DNA of 64,000 nt. It comes from Gnetum montanum (taxonomy: Eukaryota > Streptophyta > Gnetopsida > Gnetales > Gnetaceae). The notes under the pieces are model-generated. The model did not search any database. It was not told where the DNA came from and was given only the letters and a program-made list of their open reading frames with translations. The first letter of the stretch is position 1, and each line of letters opens with the position of its first letter. Where the stretch lies: assembly GCA_015680685.1 (NCBI GenBank), contig MNCI01004027.1, positions 121,395 to 185,394 of the forward strand, read 5' to 3'. Both the position numbers and the translations under genes were made by a program. This document shows, piece by piece, positions 1 through 11,079 of the stretch.

Positions 1-1400
1 GGGACAAAAAGGAAATAGAGAATGTGATCATTGATCACTTGTCTTGGTTACGATGGGACAACAAAGAGGATGAAGCACCTTTATCTAACCAATTTATAGA
101 TGAACTTTTCTTTGCTAAAACTATTGAAATTTAAAATCCTGAAGGTACTAATTGGTACAAAGACTTCATCTTCTATCTACTCAAGTAGGAGATGCCACAA
201 GAATGGGATACCAGGAAGAAACAATAGTTTCTTCACTAGGACACATACTACGTGGAGATTAAGGGCAACCTTTATAAGGTTTGCATCAATGGCCTAGTAC
301 AATGGTGCATGCCCAATGGTGATCAACTTCGAATCCTCCAAGATGCTCATGAAGGTACTTATAGGGGCCATTATGATCAAAGAGAATGATCATTAAAATC
401 CTCATTGTAGAATATTACTGGCCAACAATCTTCAAGGACTCTTATTAGTTCTATCATTCATGTGAATGTTACCAGTGAGATGAAGGAATGACTTTATGAA
501 TGGAAGGACCACAATAGTGAATTTAATCATTAGAATTTTTTGATCTCTGGGGCATCGATTTTATGGGGCCCATCAATCCCATGTCAAATGAAAAGATGTA
601 CATCATCGTAGCAGTTGACTATTGCATGAAATAGGCTAAAGCTACCATTATTGCTGATTATTCATCATCTATGGAAACATGGTTTATACAACAAAATGTG
701 GTAAGTAGGTTTGGTGTGCCAAGGGCACTAATTTTTGATAATGGAACATATTTTATAGTTGCAACTTTTTAGAAACTAATACAATCCTTGGGGGTTGAAC
801 ACAAACTTACAACTCCATACCACCCCTACGCTAATGGTCAAGAAGAAGTTAGAAATAAAGAAATAACTAGAATACTAACCTGTATAGTTAGTAAATATAG
901 AAAATACTAAAGCACGAAACTCAATGATGCTCTTTAGGCTTATCAATCAACATGGAAACTTCCTATAGGTTATTTCCCTTATGAGTTAGTGTACAAAAAA
1001 CCTCCAACTTTTCCTACCCAAGTAGAGCTCCATATACTTTCAACGACTTCTCAACTTAACCTTGATTTGAATCTAGCCTAAAGAGAAAGATTAGTGACAT
1101 CAAATACACTAGGAAAAAATCGATTAGTAGCCATGTCCATGAATGAAGCGTGCAAAGCACACACCAAACAACTTCATGACTTAAAGATAAGGAAAGTTAA
1201 ATTCCAACCAAGAAATAAGGTTCTTTAGTGGAATCCCATGCATGTATTCCAACACATAAAATTCTAAATGCTATGGAAATGACCTTATATTATTCACACA
1301 ACTTTTCCATTTAGGGCCATGACAATTTACACCCTTCTAGCCTAAACAAGCATTTGTTAGTCAACACTTAACAAGTAAAAATTTTCTTAGAATCAAGGAT
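1..1400 (+). pseudogene. Ty3/Gypsy pol remnant: RNase H end and integrase
   Basis: The RNase H-integrase linker reads as a degenerate DHLSWLRWDN-type segment near 30-65. An HHCC zinc-binding region follows (HEGTYRGHY near 349, SCECY near 460). The catalytic core has Asp codons at 557 and 737 and a Glu codon at 845, all in one frame, with 35 residues between the second Asp and the Glu, the DD35E spacing of retroviral-type integrases. From about 540 to 1300 this frame has no frameshift but seven stops: TAG at 632, 770, 935 and 1226, and TAA at 908, 1079 and 1265. A GVEHKLTTPYHP-like stretch precedes the Glu. The enzyme would insert the cDNA into the host genome; this copy cannot be translated whole. 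Confidence 0.9.
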
Positions 1401-3365
1401 AACTAGTGGTACAAACACCTCAACCAATGGCCAAGCATGTTCTATCATTTGGATCTCCTCCTTCCATCTCAATTGTGGAGGAGATGGCCATCCATGCTAA
1501 GATTCTATGATAGTTACTAAGATTCTTTATATGTTTTCTATTTTTTGGAATATTTTGCAACTTATTTTATATATGTTTCCTTGTTTAATTTTCCTCACAT
1601 GTTGTTCTCTTCTTTATTGTCCATCATGAATTTTATGCTTTGTCATAACTGCTAATTACAGGAAGTTCATTTCAAACTGAACTTAATCTTTGGATTGATT
1701 ATTTAATGACTAGATTTCATTTTTAGATTATGACATTGATTAATAAAGCATAAATTTTTTGATGATATCAAGTAGTGCGTCCACATCATTCACCCATTCC
1801 ACTTAATTCTATGAAGTCTTGCAACTAGGAAGCATGAGGTTCTTTCTTAATTATAACTTATAAAGAATTAGTAACCTTGATGCTTAACAAACGTAGAATG
1901 GATTAAGTGGAATATACAAGGGTGTGGCTTTAAGGGGACTTATCACCTTTTGTATGCAACTACCTTCTTGAGTTTTATGGGTATTCTCATTGATCTTTCA
2001 CCATTTCTACTATCGACCAATAATAGGAAGCATGTCTTTGCATGGTGTGGTTCCCATAAGAAAAACATAGGAATTCAACACATACCCCTTAGATAATAGT
2101 AGGCTACAGGCACTAGTTATGGGGTTCAAAAGGCATGTTACCCATGCATAAAGGCACACCTCTAACTAAGGCCCTTCCTAACTTCCTACTTCTCTTTTCT
2201 ACTCTACTTGGAGTGGTGGTTGATCTTTGGGGTTGGTCATGAACTCTTGGAGATTGAACGATTTGAACGTGACAATGCAAAGTCACTAGAAGTGGATGGA
2301 CTTAATTTTGACCATAGATGGGACAGTATTCGATCACATTAACCACATGTTCCATAAGGACTTCTTGAGGTTGGGATGTGCAACTCCATTCCATTTTTCG
2401 CTCCCATCCCTCTACTTGTCATCGACCATCTCACTACCTCATATCATGGTTAATTAATGCATCTCTTTTGGCATGACATAATCCATTAATGATTTCTTAT
2501 GTGGATTCAATTTTTAACTATCTATGATCATTCATCATTCTTAGTGCCAATTTTGTGGTATGAGGGCATGTGAGGGCATTAATGGCATGAGCCTACTTTT
2601 GGGAGGATTGACTTGCATACTCTTTGATCATGTTCAGTTAAAATTCCTATCCCTTGATCACTTTGCAATCAATTCCATCCTTTTACAACATAAACATTTA
2701 GTTTTGAAACATCTTGACATATACATTTCTCTCCAAATCTCCTTTTCTAGGCTAATATCATGACCTCTTCCATGTTTTGTCATCATTTCTAGCTTTTCTG
2801 GCTTCCTTTGGACTCTCGTTTTATTTCAAAACTTCCTCAAAACACTTAGTATTTTATGTAAAAACTATTGCGAGTAGCTATTTCAAAGAATCCTTGTTGA
2901 TGTAGCTAGATGCGTCGACACAAAACAAAAATAGTATATATATGCATTGATTCTTAACCATTTTTTCACATTTTCCTTCCAATGCAAGAGAATTTTTTGC
3001 CATTTTCAAAGTCCAAAGACCTTTCAAGCACCATAACTTACAAACTACTCACTTGATTTACCTTGTTTTTTGATGCCTTAACTACCATAGGTAAGCTTTT
3101 TGTCGTGGGGAGCCACAAACCTTTGGTTTAAATTTCTTGAAACTTTTGCATAAATTTTCCAACTCCCTAAGGTTTAACCATTAAAATAATATTAAAATCT
3201 TATTCCAAACCAAGTTAAACCTTACAAACAACCTCTGGTAGTCAATGAATAAAATAATAATAAAATTATGAACTCACCAAGATCATAAATAAACCTAAGT
3301 GTAACCTAACCCAATAAGAAAGGTTTCAAAAAGGAACTAAAGGCTATACTCTACAATGCTAATCC
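1401..3365 (+). other. Spacer between integrase and ORF2
   Basis: About 2 kb without a recognisable protein. The text is neither strongly AT-rich nor simple-sequence. It sits where the nested elements have their gag-to-ORF2 spacer and probably represents an untranslated leader or intron for ORF2. No LTR boundary or target-site duplication was found inside it. Small open frames here (for example 2560-2763) look accidental. Confidence 0.45.
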
Positions 3366-6145
3366 ATGGTTACGTTTGTGATTGTAGATGACATTAAAGA
3401 GGGGAGCACTAGCGAGAAGACCTTTCCAACTGAGGGAGAAGTAGCTAAGAGGAGGAAGGGACCAAAAATAGCCCCAAGAATAAGAGGCCGAAGAAACTCA
3501 TGCAATGGGACCTCTTCAAGAGGATCCCAAAATGGAAATTTTTTGGTAGATTCCAACTATTGAAATCAACCAATTAAGGTAAGATGAGGTGCCAAGACCA
3601 AGACCCAATTTGGAGGTTATATTAACAAAGGCTTGCCTTGAAAAGATCCAAACCAAGGAGGTTTAGAGTTCAATTATCCAAGAACTTAGCTTTGGATCCT
3701 TCTTGAAATTAACACTTAAGAAGGTCCGCACAAAACTACAGGGGTCTCTTATATGATCCATTCTTTCCTCTAGTGGAGAATGGTACATGGGGGAGACCTA
3801 CTTATTTTGGAACAACCGACAGGGAGATGCATTAGTTAAAATCAAATATATCATTGTCTCCTACTTGGTTAAGGCCATTGTAGAGGTCCTCGATTTACTT
3901 AATACTGAGGCAACCTTGGTAGAGATATCAATCCAAGTGGACCTTGAAGCCAAGAAAGAATGGGCCTAGCATTACTATGGGGTGGACCGTAACGAGTATA
4001 ATGCGCTCACTAGGGTGGAGTGTGCATATTTCAAAATTTTGACCTATCACCTAAACCCCATGGTGAGGCCAAGCAAGGCCACAACCTTCTTTTCTAATGC
4101 ATGTGCTACTCTGAGCGTCAAATTCCCAGTTGACCTTCAATAGCTCATCTATCTAAATATAGAAAAGTGGTTCAAGGAAAATGAGAAAGTAAGGAAGATA
4201 TTGAAAACTCTACAAAAGGGGAGGCATACCATGCTATGAAAACAACACGTTCCACCATGATGCTACTGCATCTAAGTAGGAGATGATGAAAGATAAATCA
4301 GCTGCAAAGCTATAGGAAGATGAGAGGCCACCACCACCACCACCTATAGGAGAGACTACACTAGAAGAGTGTGTAGTTATAGAAAGGCTCTGGAAACTCT
4401 ATGAGCAGCATTTGTAACAACAATAAGGTTTGGTAGATGGTGGGGAGCCATCAATTTACCATCCAACATTGAGCCATCTTAATGAGATCATAAGGACCAT
4501 TAGTTGACTGGAGGAAAACACTCTACTATTCTCAACATAGTGAACATAGGCACCCACAAGAACAAAACCTAGCGCTCGAGAAGTTAAGATGTCCATCCTT
4601 GGATAAGAATTCCCTAAAATCTCTAGCAATGCTATGACTTTCTCGATCCACCTAGAGGAGGATGAGAGGGCAACTTTCCTAGTGATGCAACACTGTGAAT
4701 AAGAGACAACATTGTAGGTGGCGGCCAACAAGGTGGTTGAAGCCTTGAACACTCCTATGACATCTATACCAAACATTACTACCATGAAGGATATCCAAAC
4801 ATGTTTAGTTTCAAGAAGTGGTCAATTAAGTGTAGTCTAACATGAGGAAGTGTTACAAAGGTTGGTGGAAAATGGGCAGTCACTTTCAAAGATCTTTGAA
4901 CTTCTAGATGAAATCATAGCAACCTAGTCAAAGCTACTGGGGATAAAGGGCAAACTCATCATTTTCAACGTTCAATTATAGGTAGCCACCACCGAGAACC
5001 AATGGTTAGCTATAGAAATTACAAAGTTGTGAGCCCATCTCTCTGACCTTACCATGCTCAGCCTAGACCTAACACAAGATGAAGCTTTTCAATAGCTTTA
5101 ATAAAGAATTAAAGAGGTTGAGAATGTGAAGGAGGTTGTAGTATTTGATGTCTCCTTATCATAAGCTTTGGCATTTAACACCAATAAGGATCTGGCTCAA
5201 GTCTGCAAAGAAAACTTGGTCCTCACCAAGGACATTCACTGCCTACACAATATCAAACAATAAAAGGATCAAATGTTTGAATTCATTCGACAGCAGCAAG
5301 AGCAGATAGCCAAGGTGAACCTTGATCTAAGGAGGTTGATAGTAGAGAATAGAAATCTCTTAATGGAGGAAGTTCAAACACTTCACTAGAAAATGACGAT
5401 TGAGGTAGCTGCTTGGAAGAACGAATTCCTAAAATTTGAATGGGTCAAGAACCATTGCAAGGACCAAATTGGGCTCCTCAAAGAGATGAATGAAAAAGAA
5501 ATATAGTTGGCCAAGGCAAAGATGAATGAGGCCTTCCAACAACTCCAGCAAAGAGGTGATGTGTGGCATCCAATCTATGATGGCTTAAACGCATATAACA
5601 AGGTAGAAATTTGCCTAAAGGAGTTGCAAATTGAGATGACAGAATATATAGAGCTTGCCAACCTTCATTATGCAAACTTGGCTATGCTGAGCATACGGAG
5701 GCCAAGGACTAAGTTAGAGAAGTAGATGGACAATTCTTGCCTATTCTATAAGGCAGAACTCAAGCACCACAAGAAGACAAAATAGTAGTTAAAGACAACT
5801 GATGCAAAACTTGAAGTTCCAAGAAGCGAATTCATTGATCAACGATTTGTTGCTAAGAACTTGGGAAGGAGGATGAATGACTACCACGAGCTGAAAAATC
5901 TAGTCAAGGTGTTTGATATCAAACGTAAACAATTTGCAGTGTGATTTGTTAACACCAAGGAGATGTTTTCCATAATGTCATATCTATGGAATATTCCCAT
6001 ACTAGCCCATATTGGTGAGGCTATGTGGACTGCGTGCAACCCAAAGGGCAAGGAAGAAAAGATGAAAGCACTGTTGGATGCTTTCAAACTTTCACCATCA
6101 CCAACAATAATAGCAGGAAGGCCTCAACCTCCTCCACTACCATGA
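3366..6145 (+). pseudogene. ORF2 remnant (Athila downstream ORF)
   Basis: Homologous to the better preserved ORF2 at 42865-45650. The block at 3780-3970 (GETYLFWNN... then EVLDLLNTEA) matches YLGEMYLFWHNKEQG and SEVLNLPNSG of that copy. The late block near 5640-5690 (TEYIELANLHYANLAML) matches TEYMELANLRYANLAML. The C-terminus ends at a TGA after a Pro-rich tail (PQPPPLP), as in the other copies. Many stops and shifts break it. The N-terminal domain resembles the 'putative plant transposon protein' family (Pfam PF20167, to be confirmed); the C-terminal half is coiled-coil-like. The function is not known. The start is uncertain: the ATG at 3366 opens a frame that is not clearly homologous. Confidence 0.7.
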
Positions 6146-6430
6146 GCACTAGAACCTAGCAAAGTACCTTCAATGCCTTAGGAGCCTCCACCTCTTGGCA
6201 TTATTTAAAAGTTCTCATTATATTCGGCAATCTAAGAGAACCTATTGAAATTTTTGTAAGAGTGTCTAATTTTGTTATCATGGACACCAATTTTGTAATC
6301 CTGTATAATCTAGCACTCAAAGTCGACTAGTCTATCTATTGTCTTTCAATTAATAAATTCCACACTTTCCTAATTTTGTAAAAAGCTTGATCTTACTTTT
6401 GTTCACTTGAGAATGAGTTTTCAATTAGTC

Positions 6431-7182
6431 GTGTAGGTATGATGAAGCATAGTTGACTGGCTACACCGATGGACATGCATCATTGCAACTCCATTGACGT
6501 AACCCTGTGAATGTATCCCCATTGACACATGGTCAAAGCAAATGTAGTCAAGCCTATTTAAATACACATACTAGTTGCATTTATGGCACGTTAAGTCCAT
6601 AGTATAGCGAAACTCTTGTAGTTTATTATTTCTAGATTTAGAATATTTTCCATTAAGTCCCCATAGTGTGAATTAAGAGATTATAAGGATCTTTATTTGA
6701 GCATCATTTATCTAAACTCCTTAATTGAAAGATAAAAAAGATGAGATTTCTAGCATTCATTGCAGCATGTAGATTAGCTTAAATCTTTCTTACTAGCATT
6801 TTACTTTATGCATTTCACATTCCATGATTATAATAATTAAAGTAATTAATCATGAAAACATAAGTATGACCATTGCGAACATAACGTACAATGCTTAGTA
6901 ATCCCAGTAATGACAATTTAGTATGCCCAATAAGCATCACTTGGTAACCCAGTAGCATTAAATATTAGTTCACGATGTATATGGAAAGTAGGAATGACTA
7001 CTTAGGTTTGGATAGCCTTTAGAACAATTAGGGAGTTAAAATAGTTAATAGATGATTCTTCATCTTTTTACCTAGAACTTAAGATAAAGAACTTACCTAG
7101 AACTAATTTCATGGAAGTTGACTAGCTCGCTAGTGCATGCTTGTGATTTGTATGGTTGGGCGTAGGGTATACTTGTTATTGA
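6431..7182 (+). repeat. 3' LTR with preceding polypurine-like tract
   Basis: A GTGTAGGTA tract at 6431-6439 precedes TGATGAAG, the start of the LTR at 6440. The same tract-plus-TGATGA junction occurs at 18455 and 45822. A TATTTAAATA promoter-like site lies near 6560. The R/U5 part has the family's CTTGGTAACCCAGTAG-type repeats (about 6890-6960) and the terminal GTATGGTTGGG...TAGGG block. The right end is placed at 7182 by alignment with the other LTR ends, though the expected CATCA has decayed to ATTGA. Length is about 743 bp. Confidence 0.75.
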
Positions 7183-8907
7183 TATAAGGAATGTTGATGC
7201 AAGAAGCACATTGTTGTAACTATGTTGCAATTGACACATCCAAATCCTATGGATCTTTTTCAAAAATAATCCTTCCCAGAAAGGAAGACTTTTTTAATGG
7301 ATAGCACTAATAATAAATTTTTTGCATACCAATATATAAACATGGCTCAAAGCATCTAGGAGACATCAATAAAATTTAATTTTAAGGATTAGAAGCATAG
7401 TAAACTTTAAGGAAAAATAAATTTAAAAAAAAGCAAGAAAATAGAAGTGGTGATGCTTTTATAGTGGTGAGGCAAATAAATAATAGATGATGAGGAGGAA
7501 AGTAAGGAGTAGTCTTTGAAATAGTTTAATTTAAAGAAAGAAGAGCAAATAAGTAAATAAGTAGTGGTAAAATAGGAAACAAATAAGAGATTAAAAATAA
7601 AGAATGCCTTGAAGATGAAAATTGATAATATAGAAATTGAGTAAAAGATGGGAAAGTTAAATGGTCACTCTTTCAAGTGAAAAATCCGAATACAATAATA
7701 GTGAAAAATCAAAAGAAGAGAATAGCAACTAATTACAACAAATCTTTTCAAGTACATAGGATTGCTTAACAAAATTAAAATCTTCCAAAATCTTCTAGTA
7801 CAAGTAATCAAAATCAAAATACAATTGGTTGGTAGAGTAATATATGATTGATGGAAAGTGAAGAGAACAAGAATGCATAAATCAAAATATAAATAAATAC
7901 AAAAACATTTTACCATTTTTGTAATATTTTTATTTTAAAATTTAATTAAATATTCTTAAGATATATGCATGTAAAACAAAGTTTATAGAATACATTTATT
8001 CTATGTTCACAGTTTTATTTTAAAATTTAATTAAATATTCTTAAGATATATGCATGTAAAACAAAGTTTATGGAATACATTTATTCTATGTTCGCAGTTT
8101 GACTAAGAACATGGTAGTGCAAAATGGTAACTAGCGTAATTGTTATAACTTCTATATCCAAATCTTTCAATGTAAGAATCTTTTACTCAAAAATAGTAGA
8201 TACTTTTTGCTTTTAATAAAAATTATAATTAATTTTTCTTTCAACCATGGTGAAGCTGGCAATCAACCATGGAAAATGTTGTTACGCCGTTACGATAAGG
8301 CATATTGCACTATTAATTTCAAAAGCTTAACTTCCAAACATTTATCATGTTTAAAATAGGAAATACATATTTTAAAATAAAACTTCAGTTTCAATAAAAT
8401 ATCTCTAACTCTTTGCATTGAAACCATACGATGCTTCACATCACTTAGTAAACAGATTCCTTCCATTTAAATAAAAGATCTTTAGTTTTCCACGTTGATA
8501 CCAAATACGATGCTTCACAATACGATGCTTCACATCAGTCAGTAAACAAATTCCTTCAAAAGGTAACCTGATTAAATGACTTCACTAAAAATCTAAATGA
8601 ATTGGAGTGATATTGAAGTAATCTCCTTGCATAGCATGAGATATTTCTCTAATAGTAGAAGTTAGAAATTGCACAAGGGTTATTATTAGTAAATAAATTT
8701 GATAAAATTTTTCACTTAAAAGGTAGAAGTTGCAACAGGTGTTATTTGTAAATAAAATTGATAAAACTTTTAGCTTAGAAGTTGCAAAAAGTGTTACTGC
8801 GAGCATAGCAAATAAAATTGATAAAACAGTAAAACACAGCATGATTTTTATGGAAAACCTTGAATGCAGAAGGGTAAAAAATTGCAGTAAGCAGAACTCT
8901 ATTTTTT
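7183..8907. other. AT-rich intergenic sequence
   Basis: No gene recognised. It holds an 85 bp tandem duplication (7928-8097), a local repeat of ACGATGCTTCACATCA-type text near 8428 and 8520, and several copies of an AAATAAAATTGATAAAAC-type element (8690-8830) that recurs near 13650 and, more weakly, 15320. These look like old, small dispersed repeats. Confidence 0.4.
7928..8097. repeat. 85 bp tandem duplication, two copies
   Basis: Unit 1 is 7928-8012 and unit 2 is 8013-8097. The copies differ at very few bases (tatagaat/tatggaat; ttcacag/ttcgcag), so the duplication is much younger than the surrounding decayed sequence, or it has been homogenised. Confidence 0.9.
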
Positions 8908-9135
8908 TTTTTAAAGAAAAGTTCGGGAATGTATTAATGCAAAATATGCACAGCAAATATAATGGGGAAGAAAAGAATTCCCCAATCTCACAAGACTTAA
9001 AACCACTATCTGTTAATGCAAGGCTATGCAATAGCCCACAACCAAAACCATGCATCAAAAGAATCCGATTCGTGGAAGCCAAGAATCAAGGATTCGCCAT
9101 TCTGAATGTGTTTGGGTAAGTGTGCCTCAAGAAAA
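8908..9135 (-). mobile_element. Possible 5'-truncated retroposon tail with poly(A)
   Basis: On the minus strand the sequence runs from a GC-normal segment (9135 downwards) through GCATTAATACATTCCCGAAC to an A-run of about 11-12 at 8908-8925. That end structure suits a LINE or other target-primed retroposon. The open frames here on both strands are unrecognised. No convincing target-site duplication was found, so this is tentative. An alternative reading is an exon on the + strand, because TTTGG|GTAAGTG at about 9112-9121 resembles a 5' splice donor. Confidence 0.25.
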
Positions 9136-9289
9136 AGTGGGGAACGGTTCGTAGCGGGAAAATTTAAATATATTAGTTTTTTTAAAAAAATAAAATCTCA
9201 TTTATCATAAAAATACATTGTAAAATATAGAACAAGTACAATGTAAATTCAAAATATTATTAATGCTTAAAAATTGCAGAAAAGATTGC

Positions 9290-9730
9290 AATATCACCGT
9301 TAAATTGAATATGGAGGGCATTGAATCCATTTCATTACTTAGGAGCCATAATCTTGGCAAACATATAATTTCTGCAACAACCAAAATGACAGCAATAAAA
9401 TGAAACCCTTTTGTTACTCCATCCAATATTTTCAAAAATGAAATTAAGCCTCAACCAAATTTATAACAAATCAGGTTTGCTGATACTTTTGTTCAACGAC
9501 TACCTGTGAGTAGGGTCATAGGGGTCATGTTGAAGATGACCGCATTATAAGAAAACACAACTTAACTAAAGTGGCACAGCCCAGTAACTCACCTCACCCA
9601 CAATGATCGAAACCCTTTCAGACGTTGGAAAATCGGCACTAGTCATGATGAGGGGAAAGTAAAAGCAGAGAGCCATGAGGTTGCATATGACCATTGGCTG
9701 GTGGGCTTCGTTGCTTTATAAGCAAACAGA
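9290..9730 (-). other. Possible gene start, exon-like segments
   Basis: On the minus strand a TTATAAAG box near 9718 is followed by an open frame from about 9690 containing MTSADFPTSERVSIIVGE. It ends at GAG|GTGAGT, a near-perfect plant 5' splice donor. About 80 nt further on, CTACTCACAG|GTAGTC is a good acceptor and keeps the reading frame (VVVEQK) before a stop. A further acceptor-like TTTTGGTTGTTGCAG|AAATT lies near 9385, followed by an exon-like open stretch and an AACG|GTGATA donor near 9300. I do not recognise the protein. It may be a gene fragment or chance; the TATA-to-ATG distance is short. Confidence 0.25.
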
Positions 9731-10012
9731 TTTTTAAAAAAAGTTGAACAAGCATCCATCCGTCATCATGTTCATGAGTCATGATCTATGACGATGACTT
9801 TGTTTTGTTTTTTCTTTTCTTCAGGAGTGATGAGAAAAAGAGCAAAAACCAACAATGAACAATAAACGCGTGAGTGTGTGAGTCATGGCGGAACCTTTGA
9901 CGCTCCCAAAGGCAGGCAAATCCACGCAAATGCAATGTTTTCCTCGCACCCCTCGTCAAAACTTGATTTCCGTATGACCCATACTGGCCCCTTCGGCCTT
10001 TCGTGATTTCCG

Positions 10013-10086
10013 TGTGTTTGTTTATTTATTGGTACTCCCTTGTTTTCTGTGTGTTTGTTTATTTATTGGTACTCCCTTGTTTTCTG
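10013..10086. repeat. 37 bp tandem duplication, two perfect copies
   Basis: Units 10013-10049 and 10050-10086 are identical. Immediately downstream (about 10080-10160) a second local duplication involves CTTGTTTTCTGTGGTCCAT and CATGAATCTTG. Replication slippage is the likely origin. Confidence 0.9.
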
Positions 10087-10305
10087 TGGTCCATCTCATG
10101 CCGATGTCATGAATCTTGTTTTCTGTGGTCCATGCCTATGCCATGAATCTTGATTGCTTGCTTGCCATTTAACAATGAAATAAAGTTTTTGGTATGATTT
10201 AGAACAGGAGAAGATAGGTAAGATTTTAATGCAAAATGCACACATGGCCAGAACTAAAAAGGCAAGAACAATACGAGGCAAGGCAAGGCCACCATTTCAA
10301 TGTAT

Positions 10306-11072
10306 ATGTACAAATCCAAACAAAATTTCAAGTGAAAATTATGAAATATGTACCCATTGCGAATTTAATGCGATTCTGTACGAATCCGATCGACGAAAAC
10401 GTCAAAATTTATCGGAATCGCCAATCTCCGGTGCATAGATATTTTCAAATTCAGACAAAATTTCATTGGAAATTATGAAATACTTACGTGCTCGGAATCC
10501 GAGGTAAACAGAATGTTAAAATTTATCCAGAATCACGAATCTCTGATGCATAGATATGTACAAATACAGACAAAATTTTATTGAAAATTATGAAATACTT
10601 ACGTGCTCCGAATCCGAGGTAAACAGTTTGTTAAAATTTATCCAGAATCACGAATCTCTGATGCATAGATATGTACAAATCCACACAAAATTTTATTGAA
10701 AATTATGAAATACTTCCCCATTGCGAATTTAATGCAATTGTGTAGGCGAATCCGATCGTTAAAATTTATCTGGAATCGTCGTGAATCTCTGGCGCATAGA
10801 TATGTACAAATACAGACAAAATTTTATTGAAAATTATGAAATACGTACCCATTGCGGATTTAATGCGATTCTGTACAGGCTACCGAATCCAACGCGAACA
10901 GTTGATCAAAATTTATCCGAATCGCGAATCTCCGGATGCATAGATACGTTATTGAAAATTATGAAATACGTACCCATTGCGAATTTAATGCCATTTTGTA
11001 ACCTTTTCTGAATCCGATGCGAACAGTTCGTCGAAATTTATCGGAATCGTGGCGAATCCCGGGAGCATAGAT
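10306..11072. repeat. Degenerate minisatellite, six units of about 110-145 bp
   Basis: Each unit runs from a TGTACAAATNCANAC motif through GAAAATTATGAAATA to AATTTATC-GAATC-GAATCTC-GATGCATAGATA. Approximate unit boundaries are 10306, 10441, 10550, 10671, 10801, 10947 and 11072. Units 1, 4, 5 and 6 contain a module CCCATTGCGAATTTAATGC; units 2 and 3 lack it and carry TTACGTGCTC-GAATCCGAG instead, so two unit types alternate as a block. The last unit is truncated at its left end. Open frames across the array are by-products. Confidence 0.85.
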
Positions 11073-11079
11073 CCAAAAT

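Larger units (their letters stand above)
1..7182 (+). mobile_element. Athila-like Ty3/Gypsy retrotransposon, 3' portion
   Basis: From left to right this holds the RNase H/integrase linker, integrase, a 2 kb spacer, a long second ORF (ORF2) and a 3' LTR, all on the + strand. The 5' LTR, gag, protease and RT lie beyond the left edge. ORF2 downstream of integrase is the position of the env-like ORF in the Athila/Calypso lineage (family knowledge). All frames are broken by stops, so the copy is dead. Treating integrase and ORF2 as one insertion is inferred from order, orientation and lack of an LTR boundary between them; two juxtaposed fragments cannot be excluded. Confidence 0.7.
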
